Source: Saccharibacillus kuerlensis DSM 22868 (GTDB taxonomy: Bacteria; Bacillota; Bacilli; Paenibacillales; Paenibacillaceae). From it: a DNA stretch of 64,000 nt. The translations under genes were made by a program, and so were the position numbers. The notes under the pieces were generated by a model. The model saw only the letters and a list, made by a program, of their open reading frames with translations. It was not told where the DNA came from and made no database searches. The stretch spans positions 24,453 to 88,452 of the forward strand of contig NZ_KB899292.1 in the NCBI RefSeq assembly GCF_000378145.1. The letters are read 5' to 3'. Of the stretch, positions 45,637-55,178 are shown piece after piece (position 1 is the stretch's first letter; each line of letters opens with the position of its first letter).

Positions 45637-46395
45637 CTATTCGCGTTTCCAGCCCAATTCTCGCGAAATTCGTTCGGCCGCGCTTCGTACTTTCTCCGAC
45701 AGTTCCGGCAGCCTTTCATCCCGAAACCGCGAATCCGGCCCTGCCACGCTTAAGCCGCCTGCAATTCGTCCTGTGTAGTCGAAGATCGGCGCAGCCAGCG
45801 CCGACGTGTCGTTCTCCAATTCGGAGTGGCTCAGACTGTATCCGCATCTCCGGGATTCGGCCAATAAGCTTCGCAGCTGCACCACATCGGTAATCGTTCC
45901 GGCCGCGATCGGCACAAGCTCCGTCCGCTCCAAATAGCGTTCCGCTTCCGTCTCTGGCATATGAGCCAAGAGAATTCGGGAACAGGCGCCTGCATACAGC
46001 GGAGCACGCCTTCCGATCTTCGTATACAGTCTGACCGGCCGCGTAGATTCCAGTTTCTCGATATAGATCGATTCGTCGCCGTCCCGAATCGTTAGATTGA
46101 CGGCCTCCTCTACCTCATCCCTCAGCTGCCGCATCGCTGGAAGCGCCGCACGCCGAATATCCAGTCGCTCCGCTACCAGTTGGCCGAACTCAAGGAAGAC
46201 GAATCCCAGCTCATATACTCCGTTCCCATCCCGCTGCAAAAATCCCATCTCCTCAAGCGAGCCCGCCATACGATGTACCGACGTTTTCGGACTGCCTGTC
46301 AACTCCACCAGTTCATTCAAACTCATCCGGGGATTAAGACGGAACAAATTCAGCAGGTCCATCGATTTGACGACGGTCTTGTTCTTGTGGCTCAT
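45637..46395 (-). CDS. kipR: IclR family regulator of the pxp operon (KipR-like)
   Basis: A 252-residue regulator. The N-terminal winged helix is at about residues 8-65 (MDLLNLFRLNPRMSLNELVE, then SPKTSVHRMAGSLEEMGFL), followed by an IclR effector domain with GRRAPLYAGACSRILLA. The position next to pxp genes matches kipR of Bacillus. The ATG at 46395 follows GGAGG. Its promoter has TATAAT (46452-46457, minus strand) and TTGAAC 18 bases upstream. It is expected to control the pxp operon directly downstream. Confidence 0.85.
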   Translation of the reverse strand: MSHKNKTVVKSMDLLNLFRLNPRMSLNELVELTGSPKTSVHRMAGSLEEMGFLQRDGNGVYELGFVFLEFGQLVAERLDIRRAALPAMRQLRDEVEEAVNLTIRDGDESIYIEKLESTRPVRLYTKIGRRAPLYAGACSRILLAHMPETEAERYLERTELVPIAAGTITDVVQLRSLLAESRRCGYSLSHSELENDTSALAAPIFDYTGRIAGGLSVAGPDSRFRDERLPELSEKVRSAAERISRELGWKRE

Positions 46396-46451
46396 TCTTC
46401 GGCTTCCTCCGTTTCGCATCGTCTCCGTATCCGTTTCTTATGAATACAGTT

Positions 46452-46481
46452 ATTATACCGGGCACGACACGAAGGGTTCAA
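46452..46481 (-). promoter_or_regulatory. Sigma-A-type promoter of the IclR gene
   Basis: On the minus strand TTGAAC (46476-46481) and TATAAT (46452-46457) are separated by 18 bases. The start codon is about 57 bases downstream. Confidence 0.6.
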
Positions 46482-46534
46482 CGACATTCGGCCAGGATTA
46501 CAGCATCGCCATAGAAGAGCGTCCTTTATAATGC

Positions 46535-46572
46535 AAGCAGGGCGGAGCGCAGACTGCCGCTCCTCCCTGCTT
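46535..46572 (-). terminator. Terminator-like hairpin after the solute-binding protein gene
   Basis: Stem AAGCAGGG/CCCTGCTT continued by GGAGCG/CGCTCC after one bulged base on each side. It is 17 bases past the stop of the solute-binding protein. The following T-run is poor, but the position fits the end of the ABC operon. Confidence 0.55.
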
Positions 46573-46588
46573 GATCGAACAGACAATG

Positions 46589-48211
46589 TTATTGATAATT
46601 GCCCGCATCGATCGCTTCTTGTTTCTCATCCAAAATTTCCTGATAGCCCGCATCAAGGTACTGCTGCTTGGCTTGTTCATACTGCTGGTCGAATTGATCT
46701 TCCGGTGCCATAACGACTTTCAGATACAGTTCCTGGAAGAGTGCATTGAGGTCTGCTTTATAATCGTTTACTTTGTCGAGTACAACAGTGAACAAAGCGT
46801 CCGGCGTCCGGAATTCTGCCGTTTGCTCGTAATATTTGACCATGTCATCGACCAAGTACTCGTGACCTGGAGGCGACCAGTTCCGCTTGTTGGCTTCAAG
46901 AGTCGTCTCGGGATCCGGATATTCGGCCGTTTCGGTAACGAGTGCCCAATAGTCTTTGTTGTTGTTCTGAGCAAGTACGGACTCGCCTTTGAAATTCGGA
47001 TCGCGAACGGCGATTCCCTGATCGTCAAGCGTATAATTCTCGCCCTCGACGCCATTTTGCAGGAAGAACAGATTTTCCGGCTGGCTCATCCAGTCCAGGT
47101 ACATCCAGACGGCAGCACGTTCCATATCGGTCGATTGATAGTTGATGCCCATAATTAATCCGAATGGCCAATATGCGCGGCCCTGCGGCTCTCGGCCTTC
47201 CGGCACACCTGCATACGGAGGAATGACGGCAAACTCGGCATCCGGGTTATTCTTCAGCGTCGCATCAAATACATCCGTATTGTTCGTCAGGTACGTGCTG
47301 TAGGTACCAGTCTTACCGGCTACAAATTCCGCTTTGGTCTTGCCATCGTCGTCTCGCAGATAGAACTCCCGATCGATCAGTCCGTTATTGTATTGGTAGT
47401 TCATGTTCCGCAAGAAACGCTCCGTGTCTTCCGAAGTGAAATCCGCCACGGAAAGATCGGAATACAGCGCACGGTATTTCGGATCGAACGGCCAGTCGCG
47501 GAAGGCATAGTTGTAGTTGAAGGAGTTCTGAATCAGACTGCCTCCCGCCACACCAAGCCCTTCTTCTTTCCACTTCATCAGCATGTCGTTGTATTTTTCA
47601 AGCGATGTCAGATCTTCAACTTTCATGTCGACTTCCTCTACCCAGTCTTTGCGAATGATCGAAACGAAGTTGTCGGTTTCCGGGCGGGAGGCAAACACGA
47701 AGACGTTTTGATCGTCAATTTTGCCGTATTGTTCGATCGTTTCGCTCATGTTCTCCCAGTATGTAGGGGCATAGTGAGCGACTTCTTCCAGATTCAAAGG
47801 CTGGAGAACTTCTTCACCGTAATAGGCCAATGCCTGAGGCATATCGTAGTGGAAAATGATGTCCGGTGCTTTGCCCGAAGCCAGCAGCTGCTCAAAATCC
47901 GTTACTTCGCTGCTTCGTGTAATCGGTACAAAGTTAACGCTTACATTGTACTTTTCGCCAAACTCTTTTTGGATCCATCGGGTATAGAAGTTATCTGTAA
48001 CGTTCCAGCCTTCAAAAGCGCGCTCATAAACCGGAATATCGAGGCTTACTTTTTCCGGAAATCCTTTTGAGTAATCCGGGAACCCTTCGGCCGGTGTCTC
48101 TGCAGCTGACGAAGCATTTCCAGCTTCACCGGAACCTCCGCACCCTGCCAACAAAGCAACGAGTGCGAGCCCGGTCAGCAGCTTGGACCCCCATCTGTTC
48201 TTTTTACTCAT
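46589..48211 (-). CDS. ABC transporter solute-binding lipoprotein (LplA/YtcQ-like)
   Basis: A 540-residue extracellular family 1 binding protein. The N-terminal lipoprotein signal is MSKKNRWGSKLLTGLALVALLAGC, here split as a basic start, a hydrophobic core and a lipobox LLAGC with Cys24. The mature part is typical of the large Paenibacillus oligosaccharide binders. The ATG at 48211 has GGGGGGA before it. It is the last gene of a three-gene ABC operon with two permeases. No ATPase is encoded, so a shared MsmX-type ATPase elsewhere is expected. The substrate is probably a plant-polysaccharide fragment, by analogy. Confidence 0.9.
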   Translation of the reverse strand: MSKKNRWGSKLLTGLALVALLAGCGGSGEAGNASSAAETPAEGFPDYSKGFPEKVSLDIPVYERAFEGWNVTDNFYTRWIQKEFGEKYNVSVNFVPITRSSEVTDFEQLLASGKAPDIIFHYDMPQALAYYGEEVLQPLNLEEVAHYAPTYWENMSETIEQYGKIDDQNVFVFASRPETDNFVSIIRKDWVEEVDMKVEDLTSLEKYNDMLMKWKEEGLGVAGGSLIQNSFNYNYAFRDWPFDPKYRALYSDLSVADFTSEDTERFLRNMNYQYNNGLIDREFYLRDDDGKTKAEFVAGKTGTYSTYLTNNTDVFDATLKNNPDAEFAVIPPYAGVPEGREPQGRAYWPFGLIMGINYQSTDMERAAVWMYLDWMSQPENLFFLQNGVEGENYTLDDQGIAVRDPNFKGESVLAQNNNKDYWALVTETAEYPDPETTLEANKRNWSPPGHEYLVDDMVKYYEQTAEFRTPDALFTVVLDKVNDYKADLNALFQELYLKVVMAPEDQFDQQYEQAKQQYLDAGYQEILDEKQEAIDAGNYQ

Positions 48212-48263
48212 TTCTGATCCCCCCAATAATGGTTTTAGGATAGATGAAGCCTGCTTGACGCTG

Positions 48264-49160
48264 CTATTCCTTCACTGCGCCAAGCATTGTGCCCTGAACA
48301 AAATACTTCTGGACGAATGGATAAATACAGATGATCGGCAGAGTGGCAAATACGACGACAGCAGCTTTCATAACTTCGGGATTGCTCAGAGTTACTTCGG
48401 TTGCCTCAAGCTGGAAGCTTTCGCTGGCCTGAACAACCAGATAGTACAATTTCAGCTGCAGCGGGCGCAGATCGACGTTATGTTTGATATAGAACAAGGC
48501 ATCTTGATAAGCATTCCACCGTCCGACCGCATAGAAGAGCGAGAGTGTCGCAATAATCGGCTTAGACAGAGGCAGTACGATACTCCACAGTATTCGAAAA
48601 TGTCCGGCTCCGTCGATCCGCGCTGATTCCTCCAGACTGATTGGAACACTGTACGTGAACGTCGTCTTCATAATCAGCAGGTTGAATGCACTGAACGATA
48701 GCGGCAGCACCAGCGCCCAGATCGTATCCAGCATCCCCAAGCTGTTGATCAGCATGTATTCCGGGATAATCCCTCCGCTGAAGTACATGGTAAACAGGAA
48801 AATGAAAGTCAGCGTTGTGCGTCCTTTCAGCTGTCTGCGGGACAGTGGATAAGCTGCACAGATCGTGACAACCATACCTAGTATGGTAAACATGACCGTC
48901 ACCAGAATCGACACGTACAGAGATTTCAGGATACTGGCATCGGCAAAAATCTTGCTGTACGCTTCAAGCGAAAATCCTCTCGGCCAGAGTAACACTTTGT
49001 TCGCAATAACGTAGGCGTCCTCGCTGAAGGACTTGGCTACGATATGCAGGTACGGCAGCAGACAGATGAGGGAAACGACAACAAGTGCGAAATGAATAAC
49101 GAATCCCCAGACGTCGAAGCGCTTGCGATGCGGGGCCGGAGCGGTATTGGCGGATTTCAT
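48264..49160 (-). CDS. Carbohydrate ABC transporter permease (LplC/YtcP-like)
   Basis: A 298-residue permease with six helices. The EAA loop is seen in LEESARIDGAGHFRILWSIV (E-A-x-x-x-DGA---I), which docks onto the ATPase. The ATG at 49160 follows AAAGGAGG, and in-frame upstream codons are unsupported. It ends 52 bases before the binding-protein gene. It forms a heterodimer with the permease encoded just upstream. Confidence 0.92.
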   Translation of the reverse strand: MKSANTAPAPHRKRFDVWGFVIHFALVVVSLICLLPYLHIVAKSFSEDAYVIANKVLLWPRGFSLEAYSKIFADASILKSLYVSILVTVMFTILGMVVTICAAYPLSRRQLKGRTTLTFIFLFTMYFSGGIIPEYMLINSLGMLDTIWALVLPLSFSAFNLLIMKTTFTYSVPISLEESARIDGAGHFRILWSIVLPLSKPIIATLSLFYAVGRWNAYQDALFYIKHNVDLRPLQLKLYYLVVQASESFQLEATEVTLSNPEVMKAAVVVFATLPIICIYPFVQKYFVQGTMLGAVKE

Positions 49161-49202
49161 GCTGCTCCTCCTTTCCAAATATGCTGTACTAGATTCATCC
49201 GT

Positions 49203-50171
49203 TTACAACAAACCGTCTTCACCCAATTTTTTGGCGATTCGGTCGGCCGCCAATACGAGAACCAATCCGATTAAGGCCTGGAACAATCCGAGCGCCGTGG
49301 CACGGCTGATATCCCCGCCTTCGATCCCCCACCGGTAAACCAGTACCGGAATGGTCGTTGTAAATTCGGTCGTCGCCCGGTTCAGCAGCGCGTAGATCCG
49401 CTCGAACGAGCCGCCCATCACACCGCCCAGACTCATAATAAGCAGCGTCACGATTGTCGGTCTAATCGATGGAAGCGTGATATTCCACATTTTGCGCCAG
49501 CGGCTGGCTCCGTCGACGGTAGCCGCCTCGTACATCTCCGGGTTAATACTGCTCATGGCCGCCAGGTAGATGATCGTGCCCCAGCCCATACTCTGCCAGA
49601 TCCCGATTGCCAGGTAGCTGATCAACCAGTTCGTATCTTCCTGAAGGAACGGAACCCGCGTCCCTCCCAGGCTTGAAATGATATTGTTGATCATCCCGTT
49701 ACCTTCGCCCAGCAGTTGATAGGCCATGGCTCCGATGATGACCCAAGACAGGAAGTGCGGCAGATACAGCAAAGTTTGATTGACTCTTTTAAACATGACA
49801 TTTTTGACTTCGTGCAGCAGCAGGGCCAGCATGATCGGTACCGTAAAGCTGAAGATCAAATCCGTAATGTTGAGCAGCAGCGTATTGCGTACGGCTCTTG
49901 CAAAGTCCGGCTTGGCAAACAGATCCTGAAACACCTGCATGCCTACCCACTCGCTGCCCCAGAAGCCTTTGGCAATCTTATAATCCTTGAAGGCCAGTAC
50001 CAGACCCGCCAGCGGCGTGTATTTGAAGAGAAGTACAAGAGCCAGCGGAAGAATAAGAAGCACGTACAGTTGCCAGTCGCGTCGCAGATAATACAGAGGT
50101 CCGTATCGCTTTTCCCTGACACCTAATAAAGCGGTTTCATTCTTGTGCTTGGATATACTAAATCCCTTCAC
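49203..50171 (-). CDS. Carbohydrate ABC transporter permease (LplB/YteP-like)
   Basis: A 322-residue permease with six helices. The N-terminal segment YVLLILPLALVLLFKYTPLA and the EAA loop MYEAATVDGASRWRKMWNIT are typical of the LplB/YteP family. The GTG at 50171 is chosen because AGGAGGTG lies immediately upstream; an in-frame codon at 50207 has no ribosome site. It is the first gene of the ABC operon, 220 bases below the AraC-type regulator. Confidence 0.92.
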   Translation of the reverse strand: MKGFSISKHKNETALLGVREKRYGPLYYLRRDWQLYVLLILPLALVLLFKYTPLAGLVLAFKDYKIAKGFWGSEWVGMQVFQDLFAKPDFARAVRNTLLLNITDLIFSFTVPIMLALLLHEVKNVMFKRVNQTLLYLPHFLSWVIIGAMAYQLLGEGNGMINNIISSLGGTRVPFLQEDTNWLISYLAIGIWQSMGWGTIIYLAAMSSINPEMYEAATVDGASRWRKMWNITLPSIRPTIVTLLIMSLGGVMGGSFERIYALLNRATTEFTTTIPVLVYRWGIEGGDISRATALGLFQALIGLVLVLAADRIAKKLGEDGLL

Positions 50172-50391
50172 AATTTCACCTCCTGTCTCCTTTTTCCCAT
50201 CCGTCACCGGAAGTTGTGCCCATCATAGCCTCCAGTTCATTATCCGGTAAACAGCGAGTGTTGATTATGACGGTCATTTTTGATTGGAACCGCGCTGTTA
50301 TGGGAAATACAGAACATAAAAGGATCATTTTTGGTTGTTCCAGTCACAAATGACAGCGGTTTCTTTTAGAGATTATGAGCACTTTTTTTCT

Positions 50392-52656
50392 TCAAGAAGT
50401 CGCTTTTTGTTTGACTCTGAAACTGCTTGGGGCCATACCCTCGTATTTATGGAAAAAGCGGTTGAAACTGCGTGCATTATCATAACCGACTTCGGCCGCA
50501 ATCTCTGTAATTGTCCGTTCACTCTCCGCAAGCAGCTGCTTCGCTTTCTCGATTCGGAGTCGATTCAGGCAGTCGATCAGACTGGTGCCTGTCATCTCGG
50601 AAACAATCTTGCGCATATAGGAATAGCTGATCCCAATTTCTCTCGCCATGTCTTCAAACACAACATCCTCGCAGTAGTGCTCGCGAAGATAGCCGAAGAT
50701 TCGTTCCCCATACGAATTCGCATCCGTTTCCGCCGGCTTCATCGCTTCGATGATTCGGGCATAGAAGTCGTGCAGATACTCCTGCAGATCGTCCAGCGTA
50801 TCGAGCGATCCGAGGGCCGAGTAGACACTTCCACGCCCGGCGACGAGGCGCGCAGCATGATTGTCGTTTTCTCTCAAATGCTTGATCGTCACGCCTACAA
50901 GCTGGTTGTAAATGAATAAAATATTATCGTATGAAATGTAGTCCGCTGCTCTAATCTCATCCGCGATACGTTCAAGTTCGGCATCAATCTTCTCCAGTTC
51001 CCTACGATCCAGGAAATTGAGAACACGCTGTTCGCTGTGTACGGGGTATACATATTTGCCGCCAAGGCCTTCGTCCTGGGTTTCGTAATGAATACCGCCG
51101 CTGCCGGCGATCATCCGACGCTTGACGGCTTCCGATGCTTCCGCTGACAATTCCGATATGCATGTCGCTTCCTGCGAACGCCCGCTAACCCCGATCGTCA
51201 CGCTATGTCCGAACAGCTCGGCCGCTTTTTCCCGAATTTGCTCGAAAAGCGAATGAATGCTGCTGCAGCTTTCTCTTTCTTCGGCATAATTGATTACGAC
51301 CGCGAAATAGCCGTCTCCCCGGTATAGGCACTGCCCGGACATCCCTTCGGTGAACAGGCTGTCGCAGTAAGCGGTCAGCAGGTAACGGTGATAACTTCGA
51401 GTCTCCGCATTATGCTTGGTTGCGTAACGCCGGTAACCGTCAATCGAAATGGCGGCTACAAGGAAACGAGGATAAGGAAAGACATCGCCGACCGGCCGAT
51501 CCGTCTCGCCTCTCAGCAGTTGATGAACGACGAGACTTCGGGCATCCTGTTCGCGTTCCCGAAGCAGTCCGTGCAGCTTGGCTTCTTCATCCTGCATCCT
51601 GCGAAATACAGTATCAAGAAAAGCAAACTCATTACGTCCCGGAACTTCCAGATATCCGCGCACCGTAAGCTTACGTACCAGCTCCCGTGCGGGTCTGGAC
51701 AGCCAAGCCGCCAAAAATATCGTTGCAAATGTACCGACAAAAACAACAATGACCGTCAGCAGAACCAGGCCGCGCTGCCAGTTGTGCGCAGTAGTCATCA
51801 ATTCCTGTACGGAATATGTATTCAGATGGGTCCAGCCTAACGGGCTTGAATGCGACCACGTATACAGGAGCCTTCTGCCGTCCACCTCGCGAAAAGCATA
51901 GCCTTCCCCCGAGGAGCTGTCCAACAAATCGCCGAATACCGGCAGTTGGCGGGCATCGCTCAGAAGTAGACTTTTGTCGGAATGAGAAATGATTGTTCCG
52001 TTGGAATCTGCGAGAGCGTATCCGACACTGGCTTCGTTGGTTGACTGAAGATAATCCTCCAATTGACTTTCACGCAAGTTGATTACAATCGTGCCCTTCG
52101 TCGTCGTGGACAAACGGCTTAACGGCAGCACATAAGAAACGACAGGGACGCCGGAACTCAGTCTGCGCGGGTACCATACGCCTTCGATCCCGCTCTGAAT
52201 TTCCAAAGCCGATTCCAGCCAATCCATCGACTCATACCGTTCGACCTGGGTGATGCTCTTGTCCGTAGACACGATATAATCGGAACCTTCCAGATGGAAA
52301 AAGGAAGAGTATACCCCTTCCGCCCGTCGATTAAGATTGGTAAGCTCCCGCATCACCGCCATCCCCTGGCTGATACTGCTGTAATCGGCGCTCAGCTGCG
52401 CGTAATTCTTGAAAGGACGCAGACGGTCGAAAGTTCCCGTAGCGGAAAGCCTCACCGTATCCTGGGTCAGGCTGTTCAGCGCACTTTCGCTCAGTCTGCG
52501 GCTGGCCACCAGCTCGGCAAGCGAAGATTCCGCGATCTCCCGCTGTGAACTGCGCAGACTCTGTTCGCCGCTGTACCAAGTCAAAATGCTCGCCGGAATT
52601 ACCATTACGATAAACAAGATACAGGCCAGCTGCAGGGTCATCGGGAAACGTTTCAT
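50392..52656 (-). CDS. Membrane-bound AraC-family regulator with extracellular sensor (YesN/YtdP-like)
   Basis: A 754-residue regulator. Two membrane segments (about residues 10-30 and 300-322) flank a large extracellular cache-like sensor. A long cytoplasmic linker follows, then a C-terminal AraC double helix-turn-helix (EDMAREIGISYSYMRKIVSE, then ITEIAAEVGYDNARSFNRFF). Such proteins sense sugars outside the cell and activate adjacent ABC transporter genes. The ATG at 52656 follows GGAGG. It is upstream of and co-directional with the ABC operon, its likely target. Confidence 0.92.
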   Translation of the reverse strand: MKRFPMTLQLACILFIVMVIPASILTWYSGEQSLRSSQREIAESSLAELVASRRLSESALNSLTQDTVRLSATGTFDRLRPFKNYAQLSADYSSISQGMAVMRELTNLNRRAEGVYSSFFHLEGSDYIVSTDKSITQVERYESMDWLESALEIQSGIEGVWYPRRLSSGVPVVSYVLPLSRLSTTTKGTIVINLRESQLEDYLQSTNEASVGYALADSNGTIISHSDKSLLLSDARQLPVFGDLLDSSSGEGYAFREVDGRRLLYTWSHSSPLGWTHLNTYSVQELMTTAHNWQRGLVLLTVIVVFVGTFATIFLAAWLSRPARELVRKLTVRGYLEVPGRNEFAFLDTVFRRMQDEEAKLHGLLREREQDARSLVVHQLLRGETDRPVGDVFPYPRFLVAAISIDGYRRYATKHNAETRSYHRYLLTAYCDSLFTEGMSGQCLYRGDGYFAVVINYAEERESCSSIHSLFEQIREKAAELFGHSVTIGVSGRSQEATCISELSAEASEAVKRRMIAGSGGIHYETQDEGLGGKYVYPVHSEQRVLNFLDRRELEKIDAELERIADEIRAADYISYDNILFIYNQLVGVTIKHLRENDNHAARLVAGRGSVYSALGSLDTLDDLQEYLHDFYARIIEAMKPAETDANSYGERIFGYLREHYCEDVVFEDMAREIGISYSYMRKIVSEMTGTSLIDCLNRLRIEKAKQLLAESERTITEIAAEVGYDNARSFNRFFHKYEGMAPSSFRVKQKATS

Positions 52657-52899
52657 GAACAATGCCTCCGATCCTTTTCGAAAATTTGCCTGCCTATATG
52701 ATAACGCTTACAATTGTAGTTTTGTTAATCACTTTTCCTTATATTAACTGATGATTATTTGGCTTGTCCACGTGTAAGTTCTTTTATTTTACAAGATTTT
52801 TGTGATTTTGTGGAAAAAGGTTTGGGAACTGCAGAAGATTAAGCCTGTTGAACATTAATTCGGAATAATGATCTGATCGATTAAGTGTAAAAGCAAAAA
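52657..52899. other. Intergenic DNA above the AraC regulator
   Basis: AT-rich and without a coding region. It should contain the promoter of the AraC-type regulator. Nothing else is recognised. Confidence 0.35.
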
Positions 52900-52936
52900 T
52901 AAAACCCTACTCTCTATTTGGAGAGCTGGGTTTCAT
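52899..52936 (-). terminator. Terminator of the antiporter gene
   Basis: AAACCC and GGGTTT close a stem whose inner part pairs CTCTC with GAGAG. On the minus strand TTTTATTTTT follows. It is about 20 bases past the antiporter stop. Confidence 0.75.
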
Positions 52937-52955
52937 TTTCCGGTTGATCTATCAT

Positions 52956-54437
52956 CTATTTAGGAGATTCTTTTTTAAGTAATTTTTGCGGTTTTTCCTG
53001 TTTACTGAACATCGCCTTAACTTGCTTCCTCATCGTTTTTGGCAGCAGAACGTAGAGGGTATCACCCGCTTTAACACGTGTTCGGCCTTTCGGTGTAATG
53101 ATCTTTTCGTCACGTACAATCGCAGTGACCAAAGCTTCTTCAGGAAGACTAACATGTCTGATTTCTCTGCCTTCCACGAGCGATTGTTCCTCCACGTCAA
53201 TCTCAATAATCTCCGAATTGGTCTTCCCGATCGACACAAGTTCCAGACTGTGAGGCACCGCTGCCTTTTTCCCGCCCAATAAACCCAACTTTCCGGCTAA
53301 AAATGAAATGGTCGAGCCTTGAATCAACGCGGAAGTCAACACGACGAAGAATACGACATTAAAAATAAGCTGGCTGTGTTCCATACCTGCAAGCATCGGA
53401 TAGGTAGCGAGTACAATCGGAACGGCTCCGCGCAGTCCCGCCCAGGATATGAATGTTATTTCCTTGAGGTCGAATTTCATGAAAATCATACTTGCGAATA
53501 CACCCAGAGGCCTTGCAACGAACATGAGCAGGATCGACAAGCCCAAGCCCTGCCAGATGACAGAGAGCAGTTGATTTGGGAAAACCAACAGACCGAGCAG
53601 GATAAACATGAGGATTTGCATCATCCAGGCGAAGCCTTCATTGAAGCGGAAAATCGAATGACGATACGTCAGATCGGAGTTCCCGACCAACACAGCCATC
53701 ACATAAACCGCCAACAATCCGCTGCCTTGAAGCATGGCGGTTCCACTGTAGGCCAAGACGGCAAGCGCCATAGACAAAACGGGATACAGCCCCGAAGAGT
53801 CGAGATTGATTTTGTTGATGATCGCTACCGAGGCCTTGCCCATAAGCAGACCTATGATGAGGCCCAATCCCATTTGCCAGACAAAACCGAGGATTAGGGC
53901 GAAGAAATTGGATTCCGGATTCTGAATAAGCGTGATCAGAGAAACGGTCAAAAAGATCGCCATCGGATCATTAGTCCCCGATTCCGCTTCCAACGTTGCC
54001 GTCAGCTTCGGTCTAATGTTCTTAGTGCCCAATACGGCGAAGATGGCGGCCGCATCCGTCGAACCAACAATCGCGCCGAATAACATTCCTTCAAGCCAAG
54101 ATAAACCCAAAATGTACTTGGCAAGCGCGCCTATCGTGACGGTCGTAATCAGTACCCCTACCGTTGCCAAAGTTGCGGAGGGAACAATCACTTTTTTCAT
54201 ATCCGTCCATTTGGTCTGAAGACCGCCTTCGAACAAAATGACGATCAGCGCAAGAACTCCGAACAGCTGAGTCAAATAAGCGCTGTCGAAATAAATAAAT
54301 TTACTTAACAGCATCCCGACGGCAATAAAGAATACCAGAGAGGGAACGCCTAAGCGAGAGGAGAACTTCGTTGTTAGAACGCCAACAATCAGCAGCGTGG
54401 AAAAAAGTAATATGGAGTTATCAATCGTGAATTGCAA
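52956..54437 (-). CDS. K+(Na+)/H+ antiporter, CPA1 family with TrkA-C domain (NhaP2/CvrA-like)
   Basis: A 493-residue antiporter with about 12 helices. The conserved cation-site helix has GSTDAAAIFAVLG, and ESGTNDPMAIFLT carries the ND pair of CPA1 exchangers. Residues about 400-480 form a cytosolic TrkA-C (RCK_C) domain, ending GDTLYVLLPKTMRKQV. Such proteins (CvrA, NhaP2) exchange K+ or Na+ for protons and control volume or pH. The start is a TTG at 54437 with AGGAGG eight bases before. Confidence 0.9.
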   Translation of the reverse strand: MQFTIDNSILLFSTLLIVGVLTTKFSSRLGVPSLVFFIAVGMLLSKFIYFDSAYLTQLFGVLALIVILFEGGLQTKWTDMKKVIVPSATLATVGVLITTVTIGALAKYILGLSWLEGMLFGAIVGSTDAAAIFAVLGTKNIRPKLTATLEAESGTNDPMAIFLTVSLITLIQNPESNFFALILGFVWQMGLGLIIGLLMGKASVAIINKINLDSSGLYPVLSMALAVLAYSGTAMLQGSGLLAVYVMAVLVGNSDLTYRHSIFRFNEGFAWMMQILMFILLGLLVFPNQLLSVIWQGLGLSILLMFVARPLGVFASMIFMKFDLKEITFISWAGLRGAVPIVLATYPMLAGMEHSQLIFNVVFFVVLTSALIQGSTISFLAGKLGLLGGKKAAVPHSLELVSIGKTNSEIIEIDVEEQSLVEGREIRHVSLPEEALVTAIVRDEKIITPKGRTRVKAGDTLYVLLPKTMRKQVKAMFSKQEKPQKLLKKESPK

Positions 54438-54626
54438 CCATTTTCCTCCTTACCGTACGAAATGCCGTAATTCAGCTCTAATTATCATACCATAACCTCT
54501 CGATCTTCCTGTCAAAAAGCCCTCTTTTCTTATCGGATCTTCATTAATAGAGCATCAATAAGCGATCTTGAGCACAGCCTTTTCACATCTGATCCATTGA
54601 CGATGAATCGACAAATCCATATAAAG

Positions 54627-54666
54627 AAGCGAGGCTCTGCCGAAAAGAACTCGGCTTGCCTCGCTT
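54627..54666 (-). terminator. Hairpin after the HesB-like gene
   Basis: Stem AAGCGAGGC/GCCTCGCTT with a second inner stem GCCG/CGGC. On the minus strand TTCTTTA follows, a modest T-run. It sits in the 306-base gap before the antiporter gene, where nothing else is recognised. Confidence 0.55.
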
Positions 54667-54743
54667 GCTCAATTTGCAGACGTGACCTGTTTCAATCGAC
54701 TCCCTGCTTGGAAAACATATTGCTTGTACAATTAAAGTGCCGA

Positions 54744-55082
54744 TTAAAGTACTGAATGTTCCGGTTTCCGAAGATCCGTCACTTTCAAATTCCGGCTGAA
54801 CACCGCACCGTCGCTGGACAGCTTGAACGAAGGATAATTCCGATCGGCTTCAAGCTTCATCACCGGATCAAACTGCTGCTCCTGCTGACGATCCGTCCAG
54901 ACCTCGAACACTTCCGATTCGACCGGAACGTCCGTATCCCAAGGCTTGTCCGCAATCTGCAGCGTCACTACGCCGTTGCAGCCGCAGTTGATCGTATCGT
55001 ACACAAGCCGCAGGCTGCCGGGACGATCGCCCAACTTCTCTTTGATTTTGCTTTCCGTATATTCGTCCATTTGAATGCGCAT
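54744..55082 (-). CDS. HesB/IscA-like iron-sulfur cluster biosynthesis family protein (YqkB-like)
   Basis: A 112-residue small protein of the HesB-like fold. The N-terminal half LRLVYDTINCGCNGVVTLQI with Cys33 and Cys35 matches the YqkB-type subgroup of Firmicutes, which lacks the classic C-terminal CGCG of IscA. It may bind iron or a cluster, but function in this subgroup is not established. It is between the APC permease and the antiporter on the same strand. Confidence 0.8.
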   Translation of the reverse strand: MRIQMDEYTESKIKEKLGDRPGSLRLVYDTINCGCNGVVTLQIADKPWDTDVPVESEVFEVWTDRQQEQQFDPVMKLEADRNYPSFKLSSDGAVFSRNLKVTDLRKPEHSVL

Positions 55083-55178
55083 GATTGATCCCCTCCTGTT
55101 TTTACTTTACCCGTTTTTGAGGAGGATGTCAGGTACGGACCATGCGAAGTATAAATGGCGCTTTTCAGAAGCTGCTGG